DNA of 64,000 bases from Rickettsia endosymbiont of Lasioglossum villosulum (GCF_964026455.1 NZ_OZ032152.1:62001-126000); one strand, 5' to 3'; shown: positions 32,517 to 42,133, counted from the first letter of the stretch. The notes: generated by a model from the letters alone, not told the origin. Translations and numbers: made by a program.

Positions 32517-33197
32517 GTGAGTAATATCGTAACAGCGAAAGAAGATTTTGAAAATAATGTAAAAGGCAAATTTCATACTATCCTTACTGATCCTCCTTGG
32601 CAATTTGAAAATAGAACAGGTAAGGTCGCCCCAGAGCATAAAAGACTAAATCGCTACTCCACATTAAAACTTGATGAAATAAAAAATATTCCTGTAGCAA
32701 ATTGTATTCTTGAGCCAGCACATTTATATTTATGGGTTCCCAATGCTCTGCTTCAAGAAGGGTTGGAGGTAATGAAAGCGTGGGGCTTTACTTATAAAAC
32801 AAATATAATTTGGTCTAAAATTCGCAAAGATGGCGGACCTGACGGTAGAGGGGTAGGATTTTATTTTCGCAATGTTACGGAAATAGTCTTATTTGGTGTG
32901 CGAGGAAAAACTGCTCGTACTTTAGCCCCTGCTAGAAGCCAAGTTAATTTAATAAGTAGTAGAAAGCGAGAGCATTCTAGAAAGCCTGATGAATTATATG
33001 AATTAATAGAAAAATGTAGCAAAGGACCTTATTTAGAGCTTTTTGCTAGAGGTACAAGACCGAATTGGAAACAATGGGGTAATGAAGTAGAGGATTATAA
33101 TCCTAAATGGGTAACCTATTCAAATCATTCGCAAGTAACAAAACAAGAAGATATAAGTTACAGAGATAGGAGTTTGATTATTAAAAAGTCTGCTTGA
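32517..33197 (+). CDS. MT-A70-family adenine DNA methyltransferase
   Basis: A 226-residue SAM-dependent N6-adenine methyltransferase. The catalytic motif DPPW is at residues 25-28 (ILTDPPWQFENRTGK), followed by RYSTLKLDEI, HLYLWVPNALL and the C-terminal KPDELYELIEKCSKGPYLELFAR, all typical of MT-A70 enzymes. It starts at GTG, 3 nt after the endonuclease, and ends 10 nt before nuoI. It is the probable protective partner of the endonuclease. The compact, single-subunit form with no separate specificity gene fits a type II system. Confidence 0.88.
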   Translation: MSNIVTAKEDFENNVKGKFHTILTDPPWQFENRTGKVAPEHKRLNRYSTLKLDEIKNIPVANCILEPAHLYLWVPNALLQEGLEVMKAWGFTYKTNIIWSKIRKDGGPDGRGVGFYFRNVTEIVLFGVRGKTARTLAPARSQVNLISSRKREHSRKPDELYELIEKCSKGPYLELFARGTRPNWKQWGNEVEDYNPKWVTYSNHSQVTKQEDISYRDRSLIIKKSA

Positions 33198-33207
33198 AAA
33201 ATAAAAT

Positions 33208-33687
33208 ATGATCAATTATTTAAAATCTTTTTTTCTATACGAGATAATAAAAGGCTTGGCTTTGACTTTAAAATATTTCTTCAAAGCTAAAGTCACTATC
33301 AATTATCCCTATGAGAAAAGCCCAGTTAGCCCAAGGTTTAAGGGTGAGCATGCTTTGCGTCGTTATGAGAATGGCGAAGAGCGTTGCATCGCTTGTAAGC
33401 TTTGCGAGGCTATTTGTCCGGCACAGGCAATAGTCATTGAAGCAGATGAGCGGGAAGATGGCAGTAGACGTACCACCCGTTATGATATAGATATGACTAA
33501 ATGTATTTATTGCGGGCTATGCCAAGAAGCATGCCCTGTTGATGCAATAGTTGAAGGTCCTAATTTTGAGTTTGCCAGCCTAACCCATACTGCCCTTATT
33601 TATGATAAAGAAAGATTGCTGCAAAATGGTGATCGCTGGGAGCAAGCACTAGCTAACAAGTTACATAAGGATTATGAGTATAGGTAG
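33208..33687 (+). CDS. nuoI: NADH-quinone oxidoreductase subunit I
   Basis: Peripheral 8Fe ferredoxin-like subunit of complex I, 159 residues. Two 4Fe-4S motifs are visible: [12 protein letters not shown] and [12 protein letters not shown]. An N-terminal amphipathic helix anchors it to the membrane arm, and [15 protein letters not shown] is typical. It would normally follow nuoH; the R-M pair now lies between. The stop codon abuts a truncated family C repeat. Confidence 0.97.
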   Translation: MINYLKSFFLYEIIKGLALTLKYFFKAKVTINYPYEKSPVSPRFKGEHALRRYENGEERCIACKLCEAICPAQAIVIEADEREDGSRRTTRYDIDMTKCIYCGLCQEACPVDAIVEGPNFEFASLTHTALIYDKERLLQNGDRWEQALANKLHKDYEYR

Positions 33688-33744
33688 ACGCTGCGGTTAA
33701 AAGCTTTAAAATGCTTTACTATTTTCCAAATAGAGCTTCGTCTA
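33685..33744. repeat. Truncated family C repeat
   Basis: Only the right half remains: acgctgcggttaaaagcttt to ttttccaaatagagcttcg followed by tcta. The remaining spacer to 33850 holds no gene. Confidence 0.65.
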
Positions 33745-33850
33745 CTGATTTTATATTAATAATGCCAAATTAACAAAAATATATTCTTGATAAACACAAA
33801 ATTATGTACTATAGTTAGTACTTAATTAAATGCTTATTATAGTTATAATT

Positions 33851-34102
33851 ATGGAGCATATTTACGCAAATTTAACAGTTAGTATATCGGAATTTAAGAA
33901 AAGTCCTACTGCTTTACTTGATAAATCTAATGGTAAACCTGTCGCTTTACTAAATCATAATAAACCTACCGCTTACGTAATTCCTGCTAAACTATATGAA
34001 CAAATAATTGAAGCTCTAGATGATCAATATTTACTAGAACTTGCTACAATTAGGTTAAAAGATAAATCAAAGGCAATCAAGGTTAATATAAATGACTTAT
34101 AG
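33851..34102 (+). CDS. Phd/YefM-type antitoxin
   Basis: An 83-residue antitoxin of the Phd/RelB-like group. ATG 33851 starts MEHIYANLTVSISEFKKSP, followed by PVALLNHNKPTAYVIPAKLYEQIIEAL, a standard Phd/YefM fold with a DNA-binding N-terminal half; the C-terminal tail would neutralise the toxin. An in-frame ATG 21 nt upstream is a less likely start. It overlaps the start of the toxin gene by 11 nt, as is usual. The toxin is broken, so this is an orphan. Confidence 0.8.
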   Translation: MEHIYANLTVSISEFKKSPTALLDKSNGKPVALLNHNKPTAYVIPAKLYEQIIEALDDQYLLELATIRLKDKSKAIKVNINDL

Positions 34103-34501
34103 TCTGGAGTTTATCCCTGTTGCTAAAAAAGAGTGGGACAAACTCGATTCTACCATAAAGGAACAATTTAAAAAGAAATTAAAGGAAAGACTTAAAACTC
34201 CTTGTATATACCTTTAATACTTCAAGATTTGGCAAGCCAAATTTCGGGATTCGTCTTTGCTCACGTAGTTTATCTACGTTCCGCAGACTCACTGCTTATT
34301 TGACTTACCAACTTTTGAAGTATTTGCGGTATACCCAAAGACGCAATAAGCGGTGGAAATAACTTATATAAAATAAAGCTAAAGTCGGTTGGTTATCGAT
34401 TAGTATATGAAGTAGATGATAATCGTATCATAATACTTGTACTTGCTATTGGTAAAAGAAATCGTAACGAAGTTTATAATAAATTATCCTCTCGTCTTTA
34501 A
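34092..34501 (+). pseudogene. RelE-type toxin gene disrupted by a repeat
   Basis: The 5' part from ATG 34092 encodes MTYSLEFIPVAKKEWDKLD to RLKTPCI and stops at TAA 34215. The 3' part resumes as PKDAISGGNNLYKIKLKSV and continues through GYRLVYEVDDNRIIILVLA to a stop at 34501, in another frame. Together they form a recognisable RelE/ParE-superfamily toxin. About 125 nt of family D repeat (34209-34333) sits in between, flanked by tata on both sides. The insertion adds a stop and shifts the frame, so the toxin is inactive. Confidence 0.8.
34209..34333. repeat. Family D palindromic repeat inside relE
   Basis: Starts tacctttaatacttcaaga, has the central tttgctcacgta / tctacgttccgcag motif, and ends cttttgaagtatttgcggta. 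Nearly the same element interrupts the DUF1016 gene at 49171. Confidence 0.8.
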
Positions 34502-34551
34502 AATTTCTAATTATATTATATGTTTTGTTACATAATTCAATATAATTTTAA

Positions 34552-35691
34552 TTAAATAAGCGTTATTATATCTTTAATAGGTACAACAGTTATATTAATT
34601 GCTAATTGATATTTTTTTGTCCCAGGATATATAACAAATAATTCATCCAGTGCTAAATATTGTATAGCCTTATGCATAGAGGAAGTGAGAGTAGGGGCGT
34701 CGCTAAACTTAAACTCAAAGCCTAGCTTTAAACCTTTATGCTTTATGAATAAATCGAGTTCCCCTTCTTGATGTATTCCCCAATAATAGCAATCCTCGCT
34801 TCGTTTATCAAATAGCCTTATTATTTGTTCTAAAGCAAAGCCCTCAAAACTAGCTCCTAGTTTTGGATTTTTTAATAATTGTTCTTGTGAATAAATATCA
34901 ATTAAATGATGAAATATGCCTGAATCAGTAAAATATATTTTAGGTCTTTTTTTCTGACGTTTAGAAATATTTTCAAACCATGGATATAATTGACGTATCA
35001 TAAAAGTACCGGATAAGATATCCAGATAATTTTTTATAGTATGGTCACTGATTCCTAAGGATTTTCCAATTTCAGAAGCATTAAAAATATTTCCATGATA
35101 ATGAGCAAGCATAGTCCAAAAACGGCGTAATGTAATTGGCGGAATCAAAAATCCAAGGTTTGGAATATCTCGTTCTAAAAAAGTTCTAATATATTGTTCA
35201 AGCCAATCAAATCCTGTCTCGGGATAAAGGTAGCAATTCGGAAAGCCACCAAATAAATGTAATTGTTTTATGTTATTTACTTCCAATAAAGAAAAAGGAT
35301 GTACCTCAATATAGGATATTCTACCGGCAAGGGTTTCTGAGGATTGTTTAATTAAATCTCTTGAAGCACTACCTAATATTAAAAATTGTTGTTCTATATT
35401 TTTATCGGCTAGAACTCGCAGCGTAGGAAATAAATTTGGTAATCTTTGAATTTCATCAATAATAATTAAGCCTTTTTTATTTTCAAGTGCTATATAAGGA
35501 TTCTCTAACGCTGCTAAATCTCTGATATCTTCTAAGTCAAAAAAATGTACGTCCTGATGCCCGTGAGCAAATTGACGGGCTAGTGTGGTTTTACCGCATT
35601 GTCTTGGACCTAGAAGTGCTACTATCTTATGACTTAAAAATTGAGTTTTGATTTTTTCTAAATATTTTGGACGTTCAACAATGGCTTTCAT
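34552..35691 (-). CDS. AAA ATPase with DUF4143 domain
   Basis: A 379-residue protein with an N-terminal AAA_14 ATPase domain and a C-terminal DUF4143 nuclease-like domain. Walker A GPRQCGKTT is at residues 28-36 and Walker B GLIIIDEIQRL with D79 and E80. Later GSASRDLIKQSSETLAGR is the usual sensor region. The C-terminal part has a winged helix followed by EGELDLFIKHKGLKLGFEFKF, a PD-(D/E)XK-like core. Such genes are common in host-associated bacteria and their biological role is not settled. Intact. Confidence 0.85.
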   Translation of the reverse strand: MKAIVERPKYLEKIKTQFLSHKIVALLGPRQCGKTTLARQFAHGHQDVHFFDLEDIRDLAALENPYIALENKKGLIIIDEIQRLPNLFPTLRVLADKNIEQQFLILGSASRDLIKQSSETLAGRISYIEVHPFSLLEVNNIKQLHLFGGFPNCYLYPETGFDWLEQYIRTFLERDIPNLGFLIPPITLRRFWTMLAHYHGNIFNASEIGKSLGISDHTIKNYLDILSGTFMIRQLYPWFENISKRQKKRPKIYFTDSGIFHHLIDIYSQEQLLKNPKLGASFEGFALEQIIRLFDKRSEDCYYWGIHQEGELDLFIKHKGLKLGFEFKFSDAPTLTSSMHKAIQYLALDELFVIYPGTKKYQLAINITVVPIKDIITLI

Positions 35692-35760
35692 AAATCACAA
35701 TATTTGATCTTTAAGAAAATTATATCATGAAATTTCGAACTTTGCATTCGAAATTTCATA

Positions 35761-37227
35761 TTATTCATCAATTTTTGATAAAGATATATCTTCTCGCACT
35801 CCTCCAATTTCCTTAAATACCTCAATAGCTCTTGCTCTAGATAGCCCATAATCTACTATCGGTTCTAGGTAATGATCATACATTTTGTGGAAATTAATAT
35901 TGTGGATAATATGTGGTGGGACATTTTTTAAGGCAGGTAAATATTTCTTGATATACTCAGCATCTGAGTCAAAATTTTTCCCTTGAGTATAGGGGTTAAA
36001 AATACGGAAATAAGGCTGAGCATCAGTACCACAAGAACTTGCCCATTGCCATCCGCCGACATTAGAAGCGAGTTCGTAATCCATAAGGTACTGAGCGAAA
36101 AACTCTTCGCCTTTCCGCCAGTCTAAAAGCAAATTCTTGCTGAAAAAACTAGCAACGATCATCCTTGCCCTATTATGCATCCAGCCGTCACCGACAAGCT
36201 GCTTAACTGCTGCATCAATTATAGGATAACCAGTCTCGGCATTAATGAATTTATCAAAATACTCTTTCTTATTATTCCAAGGTATTTTGTTTTTATATTT
36301 TTCTAAAAATTCCTCATTAACAGTATTTGGAAAATGATATAGAATAGTTGCGTAAAACTCTCGCCAAATTAGTTCATTAATCCACGTTATACTACCCGGG
36401 TTTGAGGTAGCGTTAAAAGCCTTACGATAACATTCTCTTATCGATACAAGCCCAAACCTTAAATAAGGTGAGATGGTACTTGTGCCGTTAAGATATAAAA
36501 AATCCCGATCGATTTTGTAACGATTTATTCTTCTCGTGATGAATTTATCTAAAACATTCTGAGCATTTTTAGGCTGCCAAAGCTCATCTTCTTTATAGAC
36601 GTAACCGATTTGTTTTAATGCTTCAGATTCCCCTACATTTAGGTCAATAGTTTTCAGCTCTATACTTTTGGGTGTATATAATTTATCCTCTAAATTATAG
36701 CTATAATTTGTTAGTAGCTTATTATGTGATATACTTCCATTATCCGCTATAAATTTACGAAAAGCCTGCATATAAGGAGTATATACTTTATAAGGCTTAT
36801 TATCTTTCGTTAAAACTCTATCAGGCTTTATAAGTAAATGATCACAATATAAATTAAGCGTGCAATCATTACCTAACAACTCCTGAACTTTTTTATCACG
36901 TTCTATATTGTTTGGCTCATAATCTTCATCAGCATAAATATTTTCAATTTTTAAGGTAGCTGCGAGTTTTGGAATGATATCTAAAGGGTTGCTGTGAAAT
37001 ACTAACAGCTTCCCTTTTAGCTTTTTAAGTTCATCATTAATTAAACAAAGTGTGTTTGCTAAAAAGGAAAGCCGTCTGTCATATGGATTTTTAAACCTTT
37101 CTAAAATAGTGGTATCGAAAATAAAAATTGGTAGGATTTTATCAGAATTACGAAGTGCTGCTGCGAATGATTTATTATCATGCAGCCGCAAATTACGCCG
37201 TAACCAAACTATAGAAGTTTTGTTCAT
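35761..37227 (-). CDS. phrB: Deoxyribodipyrimidine photolyase
   Basis: Light-dependent repair enzyme for cyclobutane pyrimidine dimers, 488 residues. The N-terminal alpha/beta antenna-binding domain begins SIVWLRRNLRLHDN. The FAD domain carries WINELIWREFYATILYHFP, DGWMHNRARMIVASFFSKNLLLDWRKGE and YELASNVGGWQWASSCGTDAQPYFRIFNP, the standard class I photolyase signatures. Complete. Alone on the minus strand between the DUF4143 ATPase and the beta-lactamase. Confidence 0.93.
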   Translation of the reverse strand: MNKTSIVWLRRNLRLHDNKSFAAALRNSDKILPIFIFDTTILERFKNPYDRRLSFLANTLCLINDELKKLKGKLLVFHSNPLDIIPKLAATLKIENIYADEDYEPNNIERDKKVQELLGNDCTLNLYCDHLLIKPDRVLTKDNKPYKVYTPYMQAFRKFIADNGSISHNKLLTNYSYNLEDKLYTPKSIELKTIDLNVGESEALKQIGYVYKEDELWQPKNAQNVLDKFITRRINRYKIDRDFLYLNGTSTISPYLRFGLVSIRECYRKAFNATSNPGSITWINELIWREFYATILYHFPNTVNEEFLEKYKNKIPWNNKKEYFDKFINAETGYPIIDAAVKQLVGDGWMHNRARMIVASFFSKNLLLDWRKGEEFFAQYLMDYELASNVGGWQWASSCGTDAQPYFRIFNPYTQGKNFDSDAEYIKKYLPALKNVPPHIIHNINFHKMYDHYLEPIVDYGLSRARAIEVFKEIGGVREDISLSKIDE

Positions 37228-37252
37228 ATATGCTCGATTGTTGTAGTTTTTC

Positions 37253-37339
37253 CGTCATGAGCTACGCGACTAAAAGAAGCGTGGCAATTTCGTGAAAATG
37301 TCCTGAGATTGCAACAGAGCTTCGCTCCTCGCAATGACG
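37253..37339. repeat. Family A palindromic repeat
   Basis: About 87 nt from cgtcatgagctacgcgac to ctcctcgcaatgacg, with an inner cgtggcaatttcgtga / tcctgagattgc pair. Confidence 0.75.
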
Positions 37340-37370
37340 TTTTTTGAGCCACGGGATGACACAGCTAAAA

Positions 37371-38171
37371 TTATTTCAGTTCTTTGCTTATTAATCCTTT
37401 TAGCTTCTCTTTTGCAGCCTCTCTAGAGAGAAAACTTGCATAAGAATCGTGATGTTCTTTATCTTCAATAAAGTGTACAAAGAAAACTTTGCGGTTATCT
37501 TTTTGTAACCATCCTATAAACCAACCTATTTGACGATCTTTTAACTTTATAGTTCTGTCTTCATTAAGACGATTTCCGCTCCCTGTTTTAGCATAAAGCT
37601 TCCATCCATCTGCAAAATCTTCGATAAACATAATATTTTTGGTCATTTCCTGAGCTTTAAGGCTTACAGGTAATTGAGCTGCTGCAAGTTTTTGTAGGAA
37701 AGCAATCTGTTCTTCAGGTGAAATTTCTAAAGAGCTAGAAAGCCACGCATTAGTTAAACCATTGTTCTTTCCTTTATCTCCTGAAGTATCTTGGTTACCA
37801 TAATTAAATTTTGTTACGTAATTATGGAACTTTTCATAACCTAATTCTTTAGTAATAAGACGTGAATACCAAAGACAGCTATTTTTCATCCAGTCTTTAG
37901 GTGTATGTGGCTGTTTCCAAACTTCAAGATAATCGTCATAACCATCTTTAAAAGGTAATTTTGGATGAGTTTCATCAATTAAAAATCCGTTATCATAACC
38001 CATTAAACTTAAAACAATTTTAAAGGTAGAACATGGAGCATAGCGTGATTTGCAATCACCATCTTGTTTAATAAGCTTATCATTTTCCTTAACTAAAAAG
38101 CAATCTGCTTTAGCTGCAAAAGATGCAGTAAATGATATTAACGCAGTTAAGTATAAAGTAATTTTTTTCAT
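37371..38171 (-). CDS. Class D (OXA-type) beta-lactamase
   Basis: Periplasmic serine beta-lactamase, 266 residues, with a signal peptide ending near SFAAKA (residue 22). Class D motifs are in order: S48-TFK51 nucleophile and carboxylatable lysine, S98-C-L (the usual S-x-V, with Leu at the third place), Y124-G-N, W143, and K195-T-G. Length is normal. It lies 20 nt downstream of the PBP1A gene on the same strand, so the two may be cotranscribed. Activity and spectrum cannot be judged from the sequence; SxV-to-SCL is conservative. Confidence 0.9.
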   Translation of the reverse strand: MKKITLYLTALISFTASFAAKADCFLVKENDKLIKQDGDCKSRYAPCSTFKIVLSLMGYDNGFLIDETHPKLPFKDGYDDYLEVWKQPHTPKDWMKNSCLWYSRLITKELGYEKFHNYVTKFNYGNQDTSGDKGKNNGLTNAWLSSSLEISPEEQIAFLQKLAAAQLPVSLKAQEMTKNIMFIEDFADGWKLYAKTGSGNRLNEDRTIKLKDRQIGWFIGWLQKDNRKVFFVHFIEDKEHHDSYASFLSREAAKEKLKGLISKELK

Positions 38172-38191
38172 TAGTTTTAACTTTTTTAGGT

Positions 38192-40567
38192 TTAGTATAT
38201 TTCCTGAGATTGATCTTTTTCGCTAGGCACGTAATCAAAAACGTCATTATTATAATTGTTGTCTATAATTTCGCTGTCATCTTCAATTATCAGGATGTTA
38301 TTGATCTTAAATGCTTCCATAATAGAACCACCAGGCGTGATTTGACCAGTTGCTCTATCTACAGCTTGTAATCTTATTGAATCAGGTACTTTAAAAGGCA
38401 ATGATGGCTCATTTTTATAAGCATTACTCATAAAATCAACAAAAATAGGCAGTACTACGCTTGATCCTGTTGCTCTTCTTCCTAAAGTTCTTGGCGTATC
38501 ATACCCAACATAACTACCCACAACTATTTTAGGCGTGAAGCCTATAAACCATGTATCTTTACTATCGTTACTAGTACCGGTTTTTCCGCCGATAATTTTC
38601 CCTAATTTCTTTGCGGAGTAAGCAGTCCCTCTATCTACTACACCTGTTAAAAGTGAGGTAATTTGATAGTCACTTGCTGCATCCGTGACCATATAAATAT
38701 TTTCTGCCGGAATTTCTAATATAGCGTTATCTAAATCATTATCTGAAACGTTACAAGTTGTACATTCTCTATCATCTCTGCGATAAATAACTTTGCCGTT
38801 ACGATCTTTGATTAATTCAACAAAATGCGGCTTTATTCTTTTACCACCATTAGCAATAATGCCATAAGCATTAGTTATTCTCTCAAGCGTTGTTTCAATA
38901 GAACCAAGTACCATAGAATAGACTTTTTGCGTATTATCATTAATTCCGAATCGCTTAATTATATCAACGATTTTGGTGAGTCCCACCGCAGTTGCTACTC
39001 TAACTGTTACAAGATTACGGGATTTTTCAAGTCCGGTACGCATAGTAATCGGTCCTAGAAACTTACCCTCATAATTTTTAGGTCGCCAGCTAGGCATGCC
39101 TGGACCTTGCGAAATCTCAATAGGACCGTCATTAAAAATCTGATTTGGTTTAACGCCATTTTCAAGGGCTGCTAGATAAACAAAAGTTTTACTTAAAGAA
39201 CCAGGTTGACGAAGTGCCTGTGTTACCCTGTCAAATTTACTAGCAAAGAAATCATATCCGCCGACGCTTGCAAGTACCTGTCCAGTATTTGGATTCATGA
39301 CCATAATAGCACCGTTTACTTCTGGAATTTGCCGTAAGGCATAATAATCTTTTACAGGTTCTACAACTATTACATCACCCTTTGTTAGTAGCTTTTTAGC
39401 TGATTTAAGCTCACTTTTTGCCCATTTCATTTCAGAAATAGGGATTTTAGATTTAGCTCCGCTTGCAAACCCGATCTCAGCTTGAGTATCAGTAACTTCT
39501 AAAACTACAGCGATTTTATATTCTAGAAGCGATGGTGTGGTTGGTAATTTTTTTAGTTCTTCTTGCCAGTTATTAAGTGAAATAGTAGCTATAGCTTTTC
39601 TGAAACCACGTTTTCTATCAAAATCTCTAAGACCTTTTCGTAGTGACTCTTCAGCAAATTTTAGCATTTTAGCATCTAAAGAAGTAATAATAGTAAGACC
39701 GCTAGTATAAAATTCATCTTTACTACCTAGCATTTTAATTACTTCATCCCTAACTTGCTCAGCATAATAATCGGCCGTAACAGTTTCATCCTGATCTCGT
39801 TTTCGTAGCGTAATTGGACTATCTACTGCCTCTTTTGCTGCATCGCTTGTGATATAACCATCTTCTAGCATTCGCATTATTACATAATCACGACGAGCTT
39901 TAACCCTAGCATAATTTTTCTCAGGATTAAGTTCAGAAGGTGCTTTAGGTAATGCTGCAATAAAAGCTGACTCTGCAATAGTTAGCTCCTCTACTGATTT
40001 GTTAAAATAATTTTGTGCGGCGGTAGCAACCCCATACGCACCACGCCCAAAAAATGTTTGATTGAGATATAATTCTAAAATCTGATCTTTGGTAAATACT
40101 CTTGAGATCATATAAGATAAAATTGCTTCTTTGATCTTACGCTGAAACGATACTTCATTGGTAAGTAGAAAATTCTTTACTACCTGCTGAGTAATAGTAG
40201 AAGCACCCTCAATACGCCTATGATGAAGAAAATTTGATATGTTAAGAAACGCTGCCCTAACTATTCCAAATAAATCAACCCCTTGGTGGTTATAGAAATT
40301 TTTATCCTCTGCAGCAATAAAGCTTTCTTTTAATGAGGTAGGAATACTGTTAATTGGGATAAATACACGCCGCTCGAAAGCATATTCCTCCATTAATTTT
40401 CCATCACGAGAATAAATACGGGTTACCGAGGGAGGATAATATCTTGCTAGCTGTCTATAATCAGGTAAATCACGGGAATAGTAATATATTATATAAGAGA
40501 CAATTCCGCAGCCTATTAAAAAAAGCAAAGCAAGAATTTTTAAACAAAAAAATAGAGATTTATACAT
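38192..40567 (-). CDS. mrcA: Penicillin-binding protein 1A
   Basis: Bifunctional peptidoglycan transglycosylase-transpeptidase, 791 residues, anchored by one N-terminal helix (about residues 5-28). Transglycosylase: FIAAEDKNFYNHQGVD and EGASTITQQVVKNFL. Transpeptidase: nucleophile S-L-S-K in RQPGSLSKTF, S-R-N in EKSRNLVTV, and KTGTSNDSKDTWFIGFTP. Complete length. Shows that the organism keeps peptidoglycan synthesis, consistent with the beta-lactamase beside it and with mreBC in the window. The upstream spacer contains a family A half-repeat (about 40589-40613). Confidence 0.95.
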   Translation of the reverse strand: MYKSLFFCLKILALLFLIGCGIVSYIIYYYSRDLPDYRQLARYYPPSVTRIYSRDGKLMEEYAFERRVFIPINSIPTSLKESFIAAEDKNFYNHQGVDLFGIVRAAFLNISNFLHHRRIEGASTITQQVVKNFLLTNEVSFQRKIKEAILSYMISRVFTKDQILELYLNQTFFGRGAYGVATAAQNYFNKSVEELTIAESAFIAALPKAPSELNPEKNYARVKARRDYVIMRMLEDGYITSDAAKEAVDSPITLRKRDQDETVTADYYAEQVRDEVIKMLGSKDEFYTSGLTIITSLDAKMLKFAEESLRKGLRDFDRKRGFRKAIATISLNNWQEELKKLPTTPSLLEYKIAVVLEVTDTQAEIGFASGAKSKIPISEMKWAKSELKSAKKLLTKGDVIVVEPVKDYYALRQIPEVNGAIMVMNPNTGQVLASVGGYDFFASKFDRVTQALRQPGSLSKTFVYLAALENGVKPNQIFNDGPIEISQGPGMPSWRPKNYEGKFLGPITMRTGLEKSRNLVTVRVATAVGLTKIVDIIKRFGINDNTQKVYSMVLGSIETTLERITNAYGIIANGGKRIKPHFVELIKDRNGKVIYRRDDRECTTCNVSDNDLDNAILEIPAENIYMVTDAASDYQITSLLTGVVDRGTAYSAKKLGKIIGGKTGTSNDSKDTWFIGFTPKIVVGSYVGYDTPRTLGRRATGSSVVLPIFVDFMSNAYKNEPSLPFKVPDSIRLQAVDRATGQITPGGSIMEAFKINNILIIEDDSEIIDNNYNNDVFDYVPSEKDQSQEIY

Positions 40568-40615
40568 TTTAGTTTTATTATTTTATGGGTTGCCACGCTC
40601 CTTACAATGACGATC

Positions 40616-41953
40616 TTAAATTATATCTCCACTTAAACTATTAAGTGCTGCTTTAGTAATTTTTACCTCAATAATTTTACCAAGTAAATCTTTATTAGAG
40701 TTTTTGATATATACGGACTGCATATAAGGTGTTTTGCCTATGATTTGATCATCAAATTTACCATTACGATCAAATAAAACTTTCATAATACTTCCTACAC
40801 AGCTTTCATTAAAGGCTAGCTGTTGATTTGATAATTCTTGCTGTAAGATAGTTAATCTTTCTGATTTAATATGTTCAGGCACTTGATCGTTTCTTGTCGC
40901 CCCTGGGGTACCAGGACGTGGGCTATATTTAAATGAATAGCACTGACCATATTTTACTTTACGGATTAAATCTAAAGTATCGGCAAAATCTTCATCTGTT
41001 TCGCCAGGAAATCCAACAATAAAATCAGAAGATAAAACTATATCAGGTCTTGCTTTTCTTAAGCGATCAATTATATCAAAGTAATAATCCCGATCATGTT
41101 TGCGGTTCATTGCCTTGAGTATTTTATTTGAACCTGATTGCACTGGAAGATGTAAAAACGGCATTAATTTAGGCTCTAAGCCGTGCAAGCTTATTAAATC
41201 ATCTGTCATATCTATCGGATGTGACGTGGTATAACGTAATCTCTCTAAATTTGGAATTTTTGCTAAATGCCTTATCAAATCAGCAAGAGTAAATACTTTA
41301 TCGTCTGATGTTTTGCCGTGATAGGCATTAACATTCTGTCCAAGCAGCATGATTTCTTTAGCACCGCTGCTAACTACCTTTAAAGCTTCTCTATAAACTT
41401 GCTCTACATTTCTTGAAAATTCAGCACCTCTAGTATAAGGTACTACGCAAAAAGTACAAAACTTATCGCACCCCTCTTGCACTGATATAAAGCTACTAGC
41501 TCCTTGCGGATATAACTGCTCAGGTAATTGGTCAAATTTTGCTTCTTCAACAAAATCAAGATCGATTAAGTGTTTTTCGTGTCTAACAACTTTAGAAATT
41601 AATTCGGGTAAGTTATAATAAGATTGAGGACCAACTACGATATCAACATAAGGAGTTCTGGTAAAAATTTCTTCGCCCTCAGCTTGTGCAACACAGCCAG
41701 CTACTACTATTATTGCTGAATTTAAACCTTGTTTTTTTCGTGCATCTTGTAATTTTTTAATGCGACCAAGTTCCGAATAGGTTTTTTCTGCGGCTTTTTC
41801 TCTGATATGGCAAGTATTTAAAATAATGACATCTGCTTCCTCGATATTTTCTGTAGGCTCATAGCCGTAAGGATATAGCAAGTCCTGCATCTTAACGGAG
41901 TCATACACATTCATCTGACATCCGTAAGTTTTAATATAAAGCTTCTTACTCAT
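40616..41953 (-). CDS. miaB: tRNA-2-methylthio-N6-dimethylallyladenosine synthase
   Basis: Radical-SAM methylthiotransferase that adds the 2-methylthio group to A37 of tRNAs reading UNN codons, 445 residues. N-terminal cluster cysteines in [20 protein letters not shown] and AGCVAQAEG; radical-SAM motif [16 protein letters not shown]-terminal TRAM domain ending the protein. Complete and typical. Transcribed towards the PBP1A gene. Confidence 0.95.
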   Translation of the reverse strand: MSKKLYIKTYGCQMNVYDSVKMQDLLYPYGYEPTENIEEADVIILNTCHIREKAAEKTYSELGRIKKLQDARKKQGLNSAIIVVAGCVAQAEGEEIFTRTPYVDIVVGPQSYYNLPELISKVVRHEKHLIDLDFVEEAKFDQLPEQLYPQGASSFISVQEGCDKFCTFCVVPYTRGAEFSRNVEQVYREALKVVSSGAKEIMLLGQNVNAYHGKTSDDKVFTLADLIRHLAKIPNLERLRYTTSHPIDMTDDLISLHGLEPKLMPFLHLPVQSGSNKILKAMNRKHDRDYYFDIIDRLRKARPDIVLSSDFIVGFPGETDEDFADTLDLIRKVKYGQCYSFKYSPRPGTPGATRNDQVPEHIKSERLTILQQELSNQQLAFNESCVGSIMKVLFDRNGKFDDQIIGKTPYMQSVYIKNSNKDLLGKIIEVKITKAALNSLSGDII

Positions 41954-42050
41954 ATATAATGTTTTGTAATACCTTAAAAGGTCTACATTATAATATATTT
42001 AAATAACTTTATCAAATTTTAAATAATATTCGAGGGAAGTATTGTTTAGG

Positions 42051-42079
42051 TTCTATGCATTTTTAAAAAATGCATAGAA
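42051..42079. other. Palindrome with 14-bp arms upstream of miaB
   Basis: ttctatgcattttt is followed immediately by aaaaaatgcatagaa, its complement. With the second hairpin at 42082 it forms a pair of adjacent stems between the 74-residue gene and miaB. No clear T-run follows on the minus strand, so it is not a textbook terminator. Confidence 0.5.
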
Positions 42080-42081
42080 TT

Positions 42082-42101
42082 TAGAATTTGTGTAAATTCT
42101 A
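42082..42101. other. Perfect 8-bp hairpin next to the 42051 palindrome
   Basis: tagaattt, loop gtgt, aaattcta. It directly abuts the longer palindrome and lies about 30 nt past the stop codon of the minus-strand gene ending at 42134. Confidence 0.5.
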
Positions 42102-42133
42102 GATAGGTTATATGAAAATAAAAAGAAAGATAA

